Assembly: GCA_964579205.1 (NCBI GenBank)
Contig: CAZOFH010000005.1
Span: forward strand, 8,556-72,555
Length of the DNA stretch: 64,000 nucleotides
Reading direction: 5' to 3'
Source of the DNA: UBA7867 sp964579205
Lineage (GTDB): Bacteria; Bacillota; Clostridia; Christensenellales; UBA1242
Within the stretch, counting starts at the first letter, position 1; each line of letters starts with the position of its first letter. Below, piece by piece: positions 61,392 through 64,000 of the stretch. The position numbers and the translations under genes were made by a program. Under the pieces are notes generated by a model that had not been told where the DNA came from, did no database searches, and was given only the letters and a program-made list of their open reading frames with translations.

Positions 61392-62081
61392 ATGAAAGAA
61401 CGAAACTGTTGCATAAAAACGAATTCTTGCCCGCACTTGGGTCCTGCGCCAATACCGCAAGAAGGCTTTTTTGAACAGGTAAAGAGCATCGAAGGCATTA
61501 GCGGATTTAGCCACGGATGCGGAAAATGTGCGCCGCGGCAAGGCGTATGCAAATTGACTCTGAATGTCAAGAACGGGATTATCAGAGAAGCACTGGTCGA
61601 GACTGTTGGCTGCAGTGGAATGACACACTCGGCTTGTATGGCGGGCGAAATTTTGGTCGGGCTCACCCTTTTGGAGGCGCTCAACACCGACCTAGTCTGC
61701 GACGCTATCAACGACGCGATGAAAGATATTTTCTTGCAACTTGCTTACGGGCGGAGTCAAAGCGCCTTTTCTATAGGAGGGTTACCTCTTGGTGCGGGCG
61801 TAGAAGAACTGGGTTCCTCTCACCACAGCCGTGTCGGCACAGTTTATTCTAGCGAGAAATGTGGCGTCAGGTATTACAACACGACTGAGGGCTATATCAC
61901 CAGACTTGCTTTGGACAAAAATAAAGAAGTTATCGGATACGAATTTGTAAATTTGCCGAAATTACTAAAAAATATTCGCAGTGGAATGTCTGGTCAAGAA
62001 GCTTTGGCAAAATCGAGCGGCGCGTATGGAAGATTTGACGAAGCGAAAGAAATTATCGACACTATGGAGGAGCAAATATGA
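61392..62081 (+). CDS. Iron-sulfur cluster scaffold-like (NifU/IscU-type) protein
   Basis: A 229-residue cytoplasmic protein. The cysteine pattern (NCCIKTNSCPH near the start, HGCGKCAPRQGVC, then VGCSGMTHSACMAGEILVG) resembles the scaffold domain of NifU/IscU-type proteins. NVKNGIIREALVETVGCSG is the strand that precedes the ligand cysteine. It may hold or pass on an Fe-S cluster, which is inference from the motif. Its stop overlaps the start of the GGGtGRT gene (ATGA), a tight pairing. The ATG at 61392 has AAGGAG upstream; the frame extends 21 codons further but lacks a site. Confidence 0.8.
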   Translation: MKERNCCIKTNSCPHLGPAPIPQEGFFEQVKSIEGISGFSHGCGKCAPRQGVCKLTLNVKNGIIREALVETVGCSGMTHSACMAGEILVGLTLLEALNTDLVCDAINDAMKDIFLQLAYGRSQSAFSIGGLPLGAGVEELGSSHHSRVGTVYSSEKCGVRYYNTTEGYITRLALDKNKEVIGYEFVNLPKLLKNIRSGMSGQEALAKSSGAYGRFDEAKEIIDTMEEQI

Positions 62082-63076
62082 TAAACTATTTTGAGGGTTA
62101 TGACGAAAGAGCAAAAAAAATCAACCATTTACTCGCTAAATATGGCATTAAATCGCTCCAAGAGGCTTATGATTTGGCTGAAAGCGTGCTAAACTGCGAG
62201 GATTTTGTCAAAAAAGTGCAACCGATTGTGTTTGAGAATGCTGTTTGGGCTTTTCGTATAGGTGTTGCTTTGGCTGCAAAAACTCAAACTCGGGCGGCTC
62301 AAGATATTGCCCTTTTGTTGGGTGAATCCTTGCAGGCATTCTGCATCCCCGGGTCAGTCGCAGAAACCAGACAAGTGGGCTTGGGGCACGGTCGGCTCGC
62401 TCGCACTTTGCTAGACGAAAACACAAAATGTTTTTGCTTTATCGCGGGTCACGAATCATTCGCCGCTAGTGAAGGTGCGATAGCGTTGGCAACGAGTGTA
62501 AACAAAGCACGCAAAACTCCTCTCAAAATCATCATTAATGGTTTGGGCAAGGACGCCGCATACATTATCAGTAGAATTGGGGGCTTTACCTTTATTGATA
62601 CCAACTACGACTATCAGCAAGACAAACTGATAATCAAAGGCACCAAAAGTTTTGGCAGTGGCGACCGTAGTAAAGTCCGCGTATATGGCGCTCTCAGTGT
62701 GAATGAAGGTGTAGCAATCTGCGCTTTTGAACAAGTCGACATCTCAATCACAGGTAACAGCACCAATCCGACAAGATTTCAACACCCTGTCGCAGGGATT
62801 TACAAAAAATACTGCGTCAACAACGGGCTGCCATATTTCTCAATCGCGAGTGGCGGCGGCACAGGTAGAACTCTGCACCCCGACAACTTATCGGCTGGTC
62901 CCGCAAGTTATGGAATTACCGACACAATGGGTAGAATGCACTGCGATGCTCAATTCGCTGGCAGCAGTTCTGTCCCCGCTCACGTAAATATGATGGGTTT
63001 CATCGGCATGGGCAACAACCCAATTCTCGGGTGTTGCACAAGTTTGGCAGTTAGGCTAAGCGAACTTATCAAATAA
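62078..63076 (+). CDS. GGGtGRT-family protein
   Basis: A 332-residue cytoplasmic protein bearing the eponymous motif GGGTGRT (259-265) of the GGGtGRT family. Other marked segments are GLGHGRLARTLLDENTKCFC, FIAGHESFAASEGAIAL and AGSSSVPAHVNMMGFIGMGN. The family is found in anaerobes and has no known activity. It is translationally coupled to an Fe-S scaffold-like gene by an ATGA overlap, with GAGGAG as ribosome-binding site, suggesting that the two act together. A terminator follows at 63167. Confidence 0.88.
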   Translation: MINYFEGYDERAKKINHLLAKYGIKSLQEAYDLAESVLNCEDFVKKVQPIVFENAVWAFRIGVALAAKTQTRAAQDIALLLGESLQAFCIPGSVAETRQVGLGHGRLARTLLDENTKCFCFIAGHESFAASEGAIALATSVNKARKTPLKIIINGLGKDAAYIISRIGGFTFIDTNYDYQQDKLIIKGTKSFGSGDRSKVRVYGALSVNEGVAICAFEQVDISITGNSTNPTRFQHPVAGIYKKYCVNNGLPYFSIASGGGTGRTLHPDNLSAGPASYGITDTMGRMHCDAQFAGSSSVPAHVNMMGFIGMGNNPILGCCTSLAVRLSELIK

Positions 63077-63166
63077 ATTCGTGCGGATAGCACTACACTT
63101 TTACGTTAAACTTAGGTTGCGGCATATATGTAATTGTTTAATATTGTAGTGATGCGTAGACAAAAG

Positions 63167-63203
63167 AAAAACAATCTCTAGTTTTGATTAGAGATTGTTT
63201 TTT
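63167..63203. terminator. Terminator after the GGGtGRT gene
   Basis: AAAAACAATCTCTA-GTTTTGA-TTAGAGATTGTTTTT with T residues after it. Confidence 0.8.
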
Positions 63204-63277
63204 TATATTTTAGCAAGTATTGTAAATTCAAAATTATTTTATTAAGGGACACGATAATGATAGACTTGCTATATGCA

Positions 63278-63303
63278 ACAAAAAACAGCCACGAGGGCTG
63301 TTA
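63278..63303 (-). terminator. Terminator of the rRNA operon
   Basis: AACAGCC-CTCGT-GGCTGTT followed by T-run on the minus strand, just after 5S rRNA. Confidence 0.78.
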
Positions 63304-63310
63304 ATGGAAA

Positions 63311-63426
63311 TCTGGCAACGACCTACTTTCCCAAGCGGCTGCCCGCTAAGTATCATCGGCGCTGAAGGGCTTAACTTCTGTGTTCGGAATGAGAACAGGT
63401 GGATCCCCTTCGCCATAGTCACCAGA
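63311..63426 (-). rRNA. rrf: 5S ribosomal RNA
   Basis: 116 nt with the typical CCGAACACAGAAGTTAAGCCC helix-loop region, GGATCCACCTGTTC and TTGGGAAAGTAGGTCG. The ends TCTGG and CCAGA pair to close helix I. It is the last gene of an rRNA operon read on the minus strand. Confidence 0.95.
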
Positions 63427-63570
63427 AATGGTTCAGTGTGTATTAGACAACTGCATAATTAATATAGCACAAAATCACTTGTTTGTCAATATATTCTACA
63501 AAATTAGTTATTTAACATTTGTAATCATCAGCAAGTCAACGGGAAACTACCCGAAGGTATATTTTCCATT

Positions 63571-64000
<430 letters not shown>

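Overview
The window looks like chromosomal DNA of an uncultured, low-to-mid GC, spore-forming Clostridia-type Firmicute. Evidence: spo0A (33150-33944), a spoIVFB-type M50 protease beside minD/minE, divIVA, a dnaD/dnaB-like gene with dnaI, the acpS-mazF neighbourhood, AGGAGG ribosome-binding sites, frequent TTG starts, and near-consensus sigma-A promoters (TTGACA-17-TATAAT) in front of most units. The exact lineage cannot be fixed from sequence reading alone. Almost everything is ordinary chromosome; no phage, IS element or CRISPR array was seen.

Layout. 1-600: ssb (cut by the window edge) and rpsF behind a structured leader. 854-7040: five paralogous short exported proteins and, at the head of the cluster, a SipW/ER-type signal peptidase; this resembles a TasA-like matrix or fibre locus and is the best candidate for an undescribed system. 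7534-11443 (plus strand): ppa, a classical signal peptidase I, and the helicase-loading pair dnaD/B-like and dnaI. 11525-22158 (minus): a 2558-residue lipoprotein built of Ig/FN3-like modules ending in GLUG-type repeats, then a 904-residue Sel1-repeat protein with a zinc ribbon, then tRNA-Arg(CCT). 22659-23783: a methyltransferase.

23969-33944 (mostly minus): cell shape, division and sporulation. lgt-divIVA; a two-TM protein of unknown function; minD-minE-49-aa ORF-spoIVFB-like; a divergent MreB-like protein; a ferredoxin and a degenerate Ppx/GppA-like protein; tRNA-Leu(AAG); an acidic double zinc-ribbon protein; spo0A. 34306-57069: a DUF378 protein; two large transglutaminase-like surface proteins (one with an intact Cys-His-Asp triad, one without Cys and His) that flank rpoB-rpoC and an esterase; an M1-family lipoprotein peptidase; two SHOCT-tailed membrane proteins; and a GLUG-repeat membrane-anchored protein.

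57270-60660 (minus) is a compact tyrS-yigZ-recX-acpS-(58-aa ORF)-mazF run with overlapping genes. 61392-63076 (plus) is a two-gene unit of an Fe-S scaffold-like protein and a GGGtGRT-family protein. The window ends in 5S rRNA and the 3' part of 23S rRNA on the minus strand.

Recurring themes are a heavy investment in exported surface proteins, and several homologues of well-known enzymes or ATPases that have lost their catalytic or nucleotide-binding residues. A dispersed repeat with two compensating hairpins occurs four times around the TasA-like cluster.
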